Assembly (NCBI GenBank): GCA_001464625.1
Contig: LNFJ01000060.1
Location: 1 to 38,592, forward strand
Origin: Bacteroidia bacterium Ga0077558
Lineage (GTDB): Bacteria > Bacteroidota > Bacteroidia > Chitinophagales > Chitinophagaceae
Length of the DNA stretch: 38,592 bases
Direction: 5' to 3'
Below are positions 31,924 through 38,592 of this stretch, piece by piece (the first letter of the stretch is position 1; every line of letters starts with the position of its first letter). A program made the position numbers and the translations under genes. The notes beneath the pieces are model-generated. The model saw nothing but the letters and a program-made list of their open reading frames with translations, ran no database searches and was not told where the DNA came from.

Positions 31924-33864
31924 ATGAAAAAACAATTTTTTGTAGTGGCTGCTGTTATTATTGGCAGTCAGCTACAGGCGCAGAAAGACACCACTTCATT
32001 AGACGAAGTGGTTCTAACAGCAAACAAGTATCCTAAAAAACAAAGTGAAACGGGAAAAGTAATCTCCTTAATTAACCGGGAACAACTCGAAAAGAACGGA
32101 GGCAAAACATTAAGCGAACTGCTTAATACGGTTGTTGGCACCACTATGATCGGGGCAAACAATAATCCAGGCACCAACTTAACCGCTAGTATTCGTGGCG
32201 CATCGGCTGGTAATGTTCTAATTCTATTAGATGGCATACCGGTAAACGACCCTTCAGTTATAACCAATTATTTTGACTTGAATTTTATTAGCATTGACCA
32301 GATCGAAAGAATTGAAATATTAAAAGGAGGGCAATCAACTTTATATGGTTCTGATGCGGTGATGGGAGTTATAAATATTATTTCCAAAAAAGCAACGGCT
32401 TATAAAATAAATGTGAACGGGAATTTTACTGGTGGAAGTTATACTACATTAAAACAATCACTTGGTATTGGTGGCAGAAATAGTGCTATCGACTACTCTC
32501 TAAACTATACGCATCTTTCATCTGATGGATTCTCTACAGCAACTGATAAAAACAACGTAGGCAATTTTGATAAAGATAGTTACGGCCAGCATGTTGCAAA
32601 CGGACGATTTGGTTTTGCCGCAGGCAAAAGAATAAAAATTAATTTATCTGGAACCTATAGTAATTACAATACAGAATTGGATGCTTCAGCATTTAATGAT
32701 GAAAGAGATTATGCAGTAAAAAATATAAATAAACGAGCAGGACTGGGAGTAGTGTATACTTTTAACAAAGGAACGCTTCATGCCAATTATAATTTTAACC
32801 GGGCAGAAAGAGATTACCTGAACGACTCTTTACACAAGCCAAACCCCTTTTCTGTTTATCAAAAAAGTAATTATATCGGTCGCACACATTTTGCCGAATT
32901 GTACACTGCCTGGAAATTTACTAATTGGGAATTGTTGGTTGGTGGTGATTATAGATTTAATAATACAAATCAAACCTATTGGTCTACAGGATCATTTGGA
33001 CCTTACAGTCCTGAGCCATTAATTGGTAAGATGAATCAAATAAGTCCTTACGCATCCGTAATCTATAATAAGAATGATTTTAACGTGGAGCTTGGCAGCC
33101 GTCTAAATTTTCATTCTGAATACGGAACGAATGTTACTTTTAGCTTCAACCCTTCCTATCTTATAAAAAACAAGGCGAAGATTTTTGCTAACCTTTACTC
33201 TTCCTTTAAAGCACCAACACTTTATCAATTATTTGATGCGTTTGCAGGCAATATTGACCTGACAGCAGAAAAAGGAATTGTTGGGGAAGTTGGTACTGAG
33301 CTATTATCTATCAAGTCGTTTAAAACAAGGATCGTCGGTTTTTATAGAAATACAAAAGATGCCATCGTTTATACATCAAACCCGTCAACATTTGAAAGCA
33401 AGTATTTAAATGCAGCAAAGCAAACTAATTATGGGGTAGAGATAGAAGCCAATTATACAATGGGCAAACTGAATATTGCTGCTAACTATACTTACACAAA
33501 TGGTGAAACAACAGCTGCATTTGATGGAACAGGGGCTCCTTTAGCAAAAGATACTTCCTATTTTAATTTGTACCGAATTCCCAAACATGCTCTCAACCTA
33601 ACAGCAGGTCTGCAAGTATCCGATGCTTTTTTTGTAAGTACACAAATTCATGCTGTAAGTAAACGAGAAGAATATGTATATGCAGGTGCCCCTGAAATAT
33701 TAAAAGATTATACTACAATCGATGTATATGGTGAATATAAATTTGCCAAAAACGCAAAACTATTTCTTGACTTAAAAAATATCTCCAACAAGCTCTATTT
33801 TGATTTTTTGGGATACAATACCAGGAGATTCAACTTTACAACTGGTGTGAGCTTTCAATTGTAA
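31924..33864 (+). CDS. btuB: BtuB-like TonB-dependent cobalamin receptor
   Basis: A 646-residue outer-membrane receptor for vitamin B12 or related corrinoids. It has a short signal peptide (KKQFFVVAAVIIGSQLQA), a TonB box and plug start at TTSLDEVVLTANKYPKKQ, and plug motifs NLTASIRGASAGNVLILLDG, IPVNDPS and KGGQSTLYGSDAVMGVINI. The BtuB type is marked by the combination of VVLTANKYP and a strongly conserved LYGSDAVMGVINI segment. The barrel ends with TRRFNFTTGVSFQL, which has the terminal aromatic pattern. The cobalamin riboswitch upstream sets the substrate call. A cysteine-rich gene follows 9 bp downstream in the same transcript. Confidence 0.93.
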   Translation: MKKQFFVVAAVIIGSQLQAQKDTTSLDEVVLTANKYPKKQSETGKVISLINREQLEKNGGKTLSELLNTVVGTTMIGANNNPGTNLTASIRGASAGNVLILLDGIPVNDPSVITNYFDLNFISIDQIERIEILKGGQSTLYGSDAVMGVINIISKKATAYKINVNGNFTGGSYTTLKQSLGIGGRNSAIDYSLNYTHLSSDGFSTATDKNNVGNFDKDSYGQHVANGRFGFAAGKRIKINLSGTYSNYNTELDASAFNDERDYAVKNINKRAGLGVVYTFNKGTLHANYNFNRAERDYLNDSLHKPNPFSVYQKSNYIGRTHFAELYTAWKFTNWELLVGGDYRFNNTNQTYWSTGSFGPYSPEPLIGKMNQISPYASVIYNKNDFNVELGSRLNFHSEYGTNVTFSFNPSYLIKNKAKIFANLYSSFKAPTLYQLFDAFAGNIDLTAEKGIVGEVGTELLSIKSFKTRIVGFYRNTKDAIVYTSNPSTFESKYLNAAKQTNYGVEIEANYTMGKLNIAANYTYTNGETTAAFDGTGAPLAKDTSYFNLYRIPKHALNLTAGLQVSDAFFVSTQIHAVSKREEYVYAGAPEILKDYTTIDVYGEYKFAKNAKLFLDLKNISNKLYFDFLGYNTRRFNFTTGVSFQL

Positions 33865-33873
33865 AAATTCATT

Positions 33874-34089
33874 ATGTGGCAGCATGAAACCAAATATTGC
33901 CCACGTTGTAAAAAGGCGTTTGAATGCAAGCCAGGAAGCATCACACAATGCCAATGTTTTGGCATAATAATGACTGCTGAGCAAAAAGCTTATTTAGAAC
34001 TGCGATACAATGATTGTTTATGTCGCAATTGCCTGACGCAGTTGCAAAACGAAGTAGAGCTATTTAAAGAAAAGTTCATTTATCGGTAA
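33874..34089 (+). CDS. Cysteine-rich CWC-family small protein
   Basis: A 71-residue protein with eight cysteines: Cys9, 12, 18, 26, 28, 48, 50 and 53 (YCPRCKKAFEC, QCQC, DCLCRNCL). This is the layout of the cysteine-rich CWC family, but the CWC motif reads CQC here, with glutamine in place of tryptophan. The cysteine pattern suggests Zn, Fe or another metal site. It lies 9 bp after btuB and so under the cobalamin riboswitch, a placement that suggests a role linked to corrinoid or cobalt handling. No biochemical function is known to me. Confidence 0.82.
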   Translation: MWQHETKYCPRCKKAFECKPGSITQCQCFGIIMTAEQKAYLELRYNDCLCRNCLTQLQNEVELFKEKFIYR

Positions 34090-34092
34090 ATG

Positions 34093-34130
34093 CAATAAGG
34101 CGGTAACAGAATGTTGCCGCCTTATTGTTT
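34093..34130 (+). terminator. Hairpin terminator after the btuB operon
   Basis: CAATAAGGCGGTAAC (34093-34107) pairs with GTTGCCGCCTTATTG (34113-34127) in a 15-bp stem with one G-U pair and a 5-nt loop. Only TTT follows, so the U tract is weak, but the stem is very strong. It sits 3 bp after the CWC gene. Confidence 0.75.
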
Positions 34131-34139
34131 AGCTTATAC

Positions 34140-34147
34140 TACTTTTG
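34140..34147 (+). promoter_or_regulatory. Candidate -7 box for marC
   Basis: TACTTTTG is an exact TAnnTTTG match 13 bp upstream of the ATG at 34161. A TTG 23 bp upstream of the box (34114-34116) could serve as the -33 element but lies inside the preceding terminator stem. The box favours the ATG at 34161 over an upstream in-frame start. Confidence 0.4.
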
Positions 34148-34160
34148 TCAAAATGCTGCT

Positions 34161-34742
34161 ATGAGTATCGACTTAAATAAATTGCTTACGGTAACTTTTA
34201 CACTTTTTGCAGTAATAGATATTGTAGGCTCTGTTCCCATTTTAATTTCGCTGAAGCAAAAGATGGGCGGCATGAATGAGTTTAAGGCCACGTTGATTTC
34301 CGGTGCACTTATGATAATATTCATGTTTATAGGCGAAGCCTTTTTAGGAATTCTTGGATTAGACGTAGGATCATTTGCTGTAGGTGGCTCTATTGTAATT
34401 TTTATCCTGGGACTTGAAATGGTATTAGGGTTAGAGTTTTTTAAAAGTGAACAAAACATAAAGGCAGCAACAGTGGTGCCGATTGCATTTCCATTGATTG
34501 CCGGCTCGGGTACACTTACTACTATTATGTCGCTAAGAGGGGCTAACTATGGAGAAACAATTTTATTAATTGCCATACTTATTAATCTCATTATTGTTTA
34601 CGCAGTGCTAAAATCATTGGGGCCAATTGCCAAACTACTCGGTCCGGCAGGTTTGATTGCAGTGAGAAAATTTTTTGGCGTAATATTGCTCGCCATTGCG
34701 GTGAAAATATTCGCTACCAATGCGCCGGGACTAATAAAATAG
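34161..34742 (+). CDS. MarC-family integral membrane protein
   Basis: A 193-residue inner-membrane protein with about six helices, of the MarC/YhgN family. Its transport function is unproven. I chose the ATG at 34161 because it begins the usual SIDLNKLLTVTFTLFAVIDI segment. An in-frame upstream start would add an unrelated twelve residues. Typical motifs are DIVGSVPILISLKQK, GSIVIFILGLEMVLG, and VVPIAFPLIAGSGTLTTIMS in the middle. Early MarC reports linked it to antibiotic resistance, but this was later disputed. The gene stands alone between the btuB terminator and a tRNA gene 13 bp downstream. Confidence 0.93.
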   Translation: MSIDLNKLLTVTFTLFAVIDIVGSVPILISLKQKMGGMNEFKATLISGALMIIFMFIGEAFLGILGLDVGSFAVGGSIVIFILGLEMVLGLEFFKSEQNIKAATVVPIAFPLIAGSGTLTTIMSLRGANYGETILLIAILINLIIVYAVLKSLGPIAKLLGPAGLIAVRKFFGVILLAIAVKIFATNAPGLIK

Positions 34743-34755
34743 CTCCGATTTTTCT

Positions 34756-34827
34756 GGCCTCGTAGTACAATGGATAGTATAAGAGTTTCCGAAGCTCCAG
34801 ATCCAAGTTCGATTCTTGGCGAGGCCA
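34756..34827 (+). tRNA. tRNA-Arg (anticodon CCG)
   Basis: A 72-nt cloverleaf. The acceptor stem GGCCTCG (34756-34762) pairs perfectly with CGAGGCC (34820-34826), followed by discriminator A. The T arm is CCAAG-TTCGATT-CTTGG. The anticodon loop TTCCGAA gives anticodon CCG, reading CGG arginine codons. The outermost anticodon-stem pair is an A-C mismatch, and the next four pairs include a T-G. The CCA tail is not encoded. The gene follows marC closely on the same strand. Confidence 0.93.
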
Positions 34828-34909
34828 CTTCCTGCATAAATTAACAAAAGCTGAGCAGGCAAGTTTAAACGAATTTCCTGGTGAATTATTAATTTGTATC
34901 TTTTGCCAG

Positions 34910-36265
34910 ATGAAAAAAATTTATTCTTTTGTTTTTGTTGTTGCTGTGTTTTTCCAGCATGCCAATGCGCAACCGGATAAAATGTCTGTCAGTATTGACA
35001 GTGTTCTTGCTGTTAAATTCACTCCAGATGCCCCAGGAGCTTCTATTCTTGTAGCCAAAGGAGGTAAAATTGTTTATCGGAAAGCTGTTGGAAAAGCTGA
35101 CATACAGTTAAACGTTTCTATGCAGCCGGAAATGATATTTCAGTTAGCATCCATCACCAAACAATTTACTGCCATTTCAATTCTACAATTAATGGAAGCT
35201 GGTAAACTGAAATTAACCGACAGTATTCAGCAATATTTACCAAACTATCCATCTGCCGCAGTTCCAATTACAATTGAGTATTTATTGGCACATGTATCAG
35301 GCATTCCTGATTATTTACAATTAAGTTATACTGCTCCCAATTTAGAACGTTGGGATTTTTCGCCAAATGAATTGATAGATAGTTTTAAGCATCGACCTTT
35401 GCAATTTACTCCTGGTACTGCTTATCGCTATAGTAATTCTGGTTACTATTTACTGGGCTATATTATTGAAAAAATTACAGGCACAAAGTATCAGGACTAT
35501 GTACAAAAAAATATTATTACCCCTCTCGGACTTACCAATACAAAATTTGATGAAGGCAATAATATAATACCAGGCCGGGTGCAGGGTTACCAGGTTATTG
35601 ATAAACAGCTGCTCCGGGCAGACTATTGGAGTCCATCCATTACTTATTCGGCTGGTGTATTGTTATCCAATACTGAAGATCTGTTTAAATGGAATGAAGC
35701 ACTGAAAAGTTATAAAGTTGTAACTCAAGAAACATTGAAAAAAGCCTATACGCAATATAAACTACCAGATGGAACTGCTGTGAACTATGGTTATGGCTGG
35801 AGTATTAGCAATATTGATAGTGGTGTTTGTATATATCATGGCGGTGCGATGAATGGTTTTCTAACGCAGGAAAGCTATTTTCCGGATGAAGATATTTATA
35901 TAGTAGTGCTTTGTAATTCTCAACAAGCCCCCAGAGATTATTTAGCTGGCACAATTGCTTCAATAGCAAGAGGGAAAACACCGTCCTCAACTCATAAACC
36001 CTCCGAAACACTACTTGCAAGTTATTTGGGCACTTATCAATTAGAGGGCAACAACAAACGGACTATTACAATTTTCCAGGAAAAAGGAATAGTGGGTATG
36101 AAAATTTCCGGGCAGCAACCTATTGCCATAACATTTGTAAGTGATACTCAATTTCAACTTCTTAATGTACTTGATGCAACAGGAATATTTGAATCAACTA
36201 ACGGTAAAGTGGAGCGAATGATAATTAACCAGAATGGCAAATACATATGGCAAAAAATTAAATAA
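34910..36265 (+). CDS. Class C beta-lactamase-like serine hydrolase
   Basis: An exported 451-residue enzyme of the beta-lactamase/D-alanyl-D-alanine carboxypeptidase (AmpC/EstB) family. A signal peptide covers residues 1-20. The catalytic S-x-x-K motif is SITK (Ser81, Lys84). The Y-x-N motif is YSN (Tyr174, Asn176). The third motif is HGG in YHGGAMNGF. The first 360 residues form the hydrolase domain, and about 90 residues at the C-terminus form a lipocalin-like extension (SYLGTYQLEGNNKRTITIFQ) common in this family. The substrate may be a peptide, an ester or a cell-wall peptide. True antibiotic resistance is not implied. It follows the tRNA gene with its own leader. Confidence 0.92.
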   Translation: MKKIYSFVFVVAVFFQHANAQPDKMSVSIDSVLAVKFTPDAPGASILVAKGGKIVYRKAVGKADIQLNVSMQPEMIFQLASITKQFTAISILQLMEAGKLKLTDSIQQYLPNYPSAAVPITIEYLLAHVSGIPDYLQLSYTAPNLERWDFSPNELIDSFKHRPLQFTPGTAYRYSNSGYYLLGYIIEKITGTKYQDYVQKNIITPLGLTNTKFDEGNNIIPGRVQGYQVIDKQLLRADYWSPSITYSAGVLLSNTEDLFKWNEALKSYKVVTQETLKKAYTQYKLPDGTAVNYGYGWSISNIDSGVCIYHGGAMNGFLTQESYFPDEDIYIVVLCNSQQAPRDYLAGTIASIARGKTPSSTHKPSETLLASYLGTYQLEGNNKRTITIFQEKGIVGMKISGQQPIAITFVSDTQFQLLNVLDATGIFESTNGKVERMIINQNGKYIWQKIK

Positions 36266-36360
36266 ACAGGGTTGTTACTTCCCTGTAATTACTGTTTCAA
36301 TGGCTTTTTTATTTTCTCCGATATATTTTCTATCTTACTCTTACAACAAAACCAACTAAT

Positions 36361-36798
36361 ATGCCAACTACATCTCACAAACCTTCCACGTTTCTTATAT
36401 TCCCCTGGGGGCTACTTTCTATTGTGCTGGTACTCGGTTTAAATCTGACACTCAACAATGAATGGTTTAGCAAAAACTGGAGTTGGATCGCATTGGTACT
36501 GATCATTCCGGCAGCTATATTGGAAAATTTTAAAGTTGGATACTCTACCATGCGGATAATGTTTATGAAAGTCGTGTACTCACTTATTTCTTTTTTATTG
36601 GTAGGAATGGCTTTTGGTTCCGCACTAACAGGATATCATATTGAAAAATTTCAAAAAATTGAAGGGGTAAAAGTAATCAACCTTCCCTGGTATGTTTTAT
36701 TAGCGTTGATGGTACTGTTGCTTATACAAGTAGCACAGTTATTTAGTATGCTTAAAGCCGTGAAAAGAGAATTTATGCAAATGGACCCAGACCAATAA
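36361..36798 (+). CDS. Uncharacterised four-helix membrane protein
   Basis: A 145-residue protein with four hydrophobic segments at about residues 10-29 (FLIFPWGLLSIVLVLGLNLT), 38-53, 68-92 (MKVVYSLISFLLVGMAFGSA) and 106-127 (LPWYVLLALMVLLLIQVAQL), and a charged C-terminal tail (KREFMQMDPDQ). I do not recognise the family. The ATG start gives a sensible topology. It is convergent with crtY (the stops are 3 bp apart), and no regulatory site is evident. Confidence 0.7.
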   Translation: MPTTSHKPSTFLIFPWGLLSIVLVLGLNLTLNNEWFSKNWSWIALVLIIPAAILENFKVGYSTMRIMFMKVVYSLISFLLVGMAFGSALTGYHIEKFQKIEGVKVINLPWYVLLALMVLLLIQVAQLFSMLKAVKREFMQMDPDQ

Positions 36799-36801
36799 AT
36801 C

Positions 36802-37956
36802 TTACAGTTGTTTGATCGCCGCTTTTAAAAAAGGCCAGGTGGGCAACGACGAAATAATTTTCAACTCTTCTTGCAAAGAACTTTCATTATCTAAGAACCT
36901 CAGCACATGCCGGGGTTTATTTTTTTTAAAGAGTTGCGAAAATATTTTATCGCCGGGAAGTTTATTATAAAAGAGAATATGGAGTAGTGTATTGTCGTAA
37001 AACCGAAACCTCGCCGGCGTTGCAGGGAAATTACTCAATGATCTGTTGGTGCCTAAAAAGTCTACAATCTGTTTGGATTGTTTTTGTATAAACTGAAAAG
37101 TATATCCACTGGAAGCTTTAGTTTGTCCTCCTGCTGTTCCTATCATCCATGCATCTTGACCTTTGAAAGATAGCCTTTCGTTTGTCATTGGAATAATACC
37201 AAATTCCTCTTCTTTTATTACATAATCGTCAATTTTCAAAAATTCAGTTATGTAGTTTTTTAACTCTTTATCATACTCCTTATCCTCCAACAAGTTCTTC
37301 GTGAAAAGAGTGTATTCAATCAACGCTGAGGTATTGCTAAACGGAAGTACATACGCAAACGTAGTACCATGTAATTGATGTACCCGAAAGTCCATCATAG
37401 TAGCTTCTTCTGGATTAAAAGATGGTTTTGCTGTTTCAATTACCCAACCTTTAAAATGCTGCAATAATTTGACAGATCCCTTCTTTACCTCTGCTGGCTT
37501 ATAAATAGAATTGAAAATTTGTGTTCCGGCATCTAATAATCTAAACTCTTTATCATCTATTTTCAAAATGATTGCTTCTTTCTCATACATCCATCCTTTC
37601 ACATCCCCATATGCAACTTCCACATTGCTCTTTTGATTAATTTCACTAAAGCAATAGTTATAAAAATCAGTTCCACGAATCATTTTATATTGATAAGGGG
37701 CAATATCCAGCGGGGAAAAATAATCGTTACTAAAAAATGAAATATTATTCCATTTTTTAAAAACAATCTCATCAAAGAAACCATCGTCAGTTTCCCAAAA
37801 ACACCAGGTTCGGTCATTTTTTGATTTAGTCTCTTTGTCTATTAGTAAGATTTTCTTGTCTGCAAGATTTTTATGGCGGAGTATCCGCATTAATAAACTA
37901 AGGCCCGCACAGCCGGCACCGCATATAATATAATCGTATGAGTTGGATCTAAGCAA
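36802..37956 (-). CDS. crtY: Lycopene beta-cyclase
   Basis: A 384-residue flavoprotein-like enzyme of carotenoid synthesis that cyclises lycopene to beta-carotene. The N-terminal dinucleotide-binding motif is DYIICGAGCAGLSLLMRILR, followed by DRTWCFWE, a hallmark of the CrtY family. The mid-protein MIGTAGGQTKASSGYTFQFI and the C-terminal DNTLLHILFYNKLPGDKIFS also fit. The start is TTG at 37956. An in-frame stop six codons upstream and the placement of the GxGxxG fold leave little choice. It follows crtZ by 41 bp on the same strand and makes up, with it, the later steps of a zeaxanthin-type pathway. Confidence 0.94.
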   Translation of the reverse strand: MLRSNSYDYIICGAGCAGLSLLMRILRHKNLADKKILLIDKETKSKNDRTWCFWETDDGFFDEIVFKKWNNISFFSNDYFSPLDIAPYQYKMIRGTDFYNYCFSEINQKSNVEVAYGDVKGWMYEKEAIILKIDDKEFRLLDAGTQIFNSIYKPAEVKKGSVKLLQHFKGWVIETAKPSFNPEEATMMDFRVHQLHGTTFAYVLPFSNTSALIEYTLFTKNLLEDKEYDKELKNYITEFLKIDDYVIKEEEFGIIPMTNERLSFKGQDAWMIGTAGGQTKASSGYTFQFIQKQSKQIVDFLGTNRSLSNFPATPARFRFYDNTLLHILFYNKLPGDKIFSQLFKKNKPRHVLRFLDNESSLQEELKIISSLPTWPFLKAAIKQL

Positions 37957-37997
37957 GGAAAGATTTGAACGCTAAAGATAGGAACTAGAACAAGTAG

Positions 37998-38510
37998 TTA
38001 GTCAGCAGCTTCCGGAGCATATTCCACTTTTCGGTTGCCTGCCATCAATTTTTTATCCCGGCGAATTTTCTCCCAATATTTTTTATGGACATATAACATT
38101 CCGAAACTCTCTCCTTTATGTCTGTCTAAATGCTTATGGTGCATTTTATGTGCCCACCGGATAGTTCTTACATATGAATTATTACTTCTTGTAAACCATT
38201 TGAACCGCTGGTGAATAATCACATCATGCACTATAAAATAAGCAATGCCATAAGCCATAATGCCGAAGCCAATGGCCTGCATCCACCATACTTTATCAAA
38301 AGTGCCGAAATAAATCAGCAACATGCTTGGTATGGCGAATATGATAAAGAAAGCATCATTTTTTTCAAAAAATCCCGGCTCGGTCTGGTGATGATCTTTA
38401 TGGAGATACCATAAAAATCCATGCATCACAAAACGATGTGTACACCATGTAATACCTTCCATTATGATAAAGGTTGCCAGCAAAACCAATATAAATCTTA
38501 CAACATCCAT
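37998..38510 (-). CDS. crtZ: Beta-carotene hydroxylase
   Basis: A 170-residue membrane di-iron hydroxylase (fatty-acid hydroxylase/sterol desaturase superfamily) that adds 3-hydroxyl groups to beta-carotene rings, giving zeaxanthin. The histidine boxes are HRFVMH (residues 25-30), HKDHH (37-41), HDVIIHQ and HKMHHKH. The first hydrophobic helix (RFILVLLATFIIMEGITW) and GLE-free, YFGTFDK-type loops match bacterial CrtZ. It lies between crtY and a further upstream gene that ends 11 bp before its ATG, so the three appear to form an operon. Confidence 0.94.
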   Translation of the reverse strand: MDVVRFILVLLATFIIMEGITWCTHRFVMHGFLWYLHKDHHQTEPGFFEKNDAFFIIFAIPSMLLIYFGTFDKVWWMQAIGFGIMAYGIAYFIVHDVIIHQRFKWFTRSNNSYVRTIRWAHKMHHKHLDRHKGESFGMLYVHKKYWEKIRRDKKLMAGNRKVEYAPEAAD

Positions 38511-38521
38511 CTTACTATATT

Positions 38522-38592
38522 TTAACCTGCCATTTTAATTTGATAATGTTCTGCCCACCACTTTTCAATTTCAGGAAAAGCTAAATGAAACC
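38522..38592 (-). CDS. 3' end of an upstream carotenoid-operon gene, possibly isopentenyl-diphosphate isomerase
   Basis: The last 22 codons of a minus-strand gene enter from the right edge: FHLAFPEIEKWWAEHYQI and then KMAG, with the stop at 38524-38522. It lies 11 bp upstream of crtZ, so it belongs to the same transcript. The tail loosely resembles the end of Nudix-type isopentenyl-diphosphate isomerases (WFKIAF-like), which would supply carotenoid precursors, but the stretch is too short to be certain. Confidence 0.5.
   Translation of the reverse strand, partial: FHLAFPEIEKWWAEHYQIKMAG

Noticed and set aside
31833..32036. Short open frame overlapping the btuB-like start
   Set aside because: It covers the riboswitch leader and the signal-peptide region in another frame, and no protein feature supports it.
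34640..34655. GTCCGGCAGG in marC as a repeat copy
   Set aside because: It encodes LGPAGLIAV, which is ordinary for MarC, and no palindrome extends around it.
34598..34837. Open frame on the minus strand across the marC end and the tRNA gene
   Set aside because: It overlaps a perfect tRNA cloverleaf and the conserved end of MarC, so it is not a gene.
34910..36265. Antibiotic-resistance beta-lactamase
   Set aside because: The SxxK, YxN and HGG motifs also occur in esterases and peptidases, and the C-terminal lipocalin-like extension fits those better.
36266..36286. ACAGGG/CCCTGT hairpin after the serine hydrolase as a terminator
   Set aside because: The stem is only 6 bp and no U tract follows directly, so it is too weak to list.

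Overview
The window is a piece of a Bacteroidota chromosome, most likely from the Chitinophagaceae. The evidence is a complete gldK-gldL-gldM-gldN cluster (type IX secretion and gliding motor), three TonB-dependent receptors, several proteins known only from Bacteroidota (DUF4783, DUF4271, DUF6089 and haem-binding families), TAnnTTTG-type -7 promoter boxes, frequent TTG/GTG starts and a low GC content. There is no prophage, insertion sequence or CRISPR array. Most genes are chromosomal housekeeping or envelope genes.

Layout. Positions 1-2358: the 5' end of a DUF4783 gene on the minus strand, then gpmI (glycolysis) and a small haem-binding cytochrome-like protein. Positions 2387-5751: an apparent haem/iron module made of an unknown membrane-anchored protein, a TonB receptor and a PepSY membrane protein, punctuated by two hairpin terminators. 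Positions 5972-8111: an ECF sigma factor with a large partner that joins an inner-membrane anchor to a beta-barrel-like domain. Positions 8243-10635: a lipoprotein translationally coupled to uvrC. Positions 10901-15774 (minus): gldK, gldL, gldM and gldN, with hairpins in the K/L and L/M gaps. Positions 15882-21718 (minus): a YyaL-type thioredoxin-domain protein, hemD, a DUF4271 protein and a BamA/TamA-like outer-membrane protein, followed by divergent hemW. Positions 22887-28159 (minus): two small membrane proteins, gpsA, an RND-type adaptor, a transsulfuration PLP enzyme and an amino-acid permease. Positions 28215-31050: a TonB receptor and a DUF6089 barrel protein. Positions 31051-34089: a repeat-rich gap, a cobalamin riboswitch, a BtuB-like receptor and a cysteine-rich small protein. 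Positions 34161-36798: marC, tRNA-Arg(CCG), a serine hydrolase and a membrane protein. Positions 36802-38592 (minus): carotenoid genes crtY and crtZ, then the 3' end of a further gene.

The most unusual signal is a palindromic repeat of about 21 bp (consensus CCTGCCTGTCCGGCAGGCAGG). Four copies were found by eye. Two lie between genes, one of them in the leader between the B12 aptamer and the btuB-like gene. The other two lie inside conserved genes, hemW and the yyaL homologue. Each appears to add exactly seven codons in frame, in different reading phases, next to otherwise conserved motifs. The element has no stop codon in any of its six frames, which recalls the Rickettsia palindromic elements. 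A second candidate for a little-described system is the sigma factor and its envelope-spanning partner.
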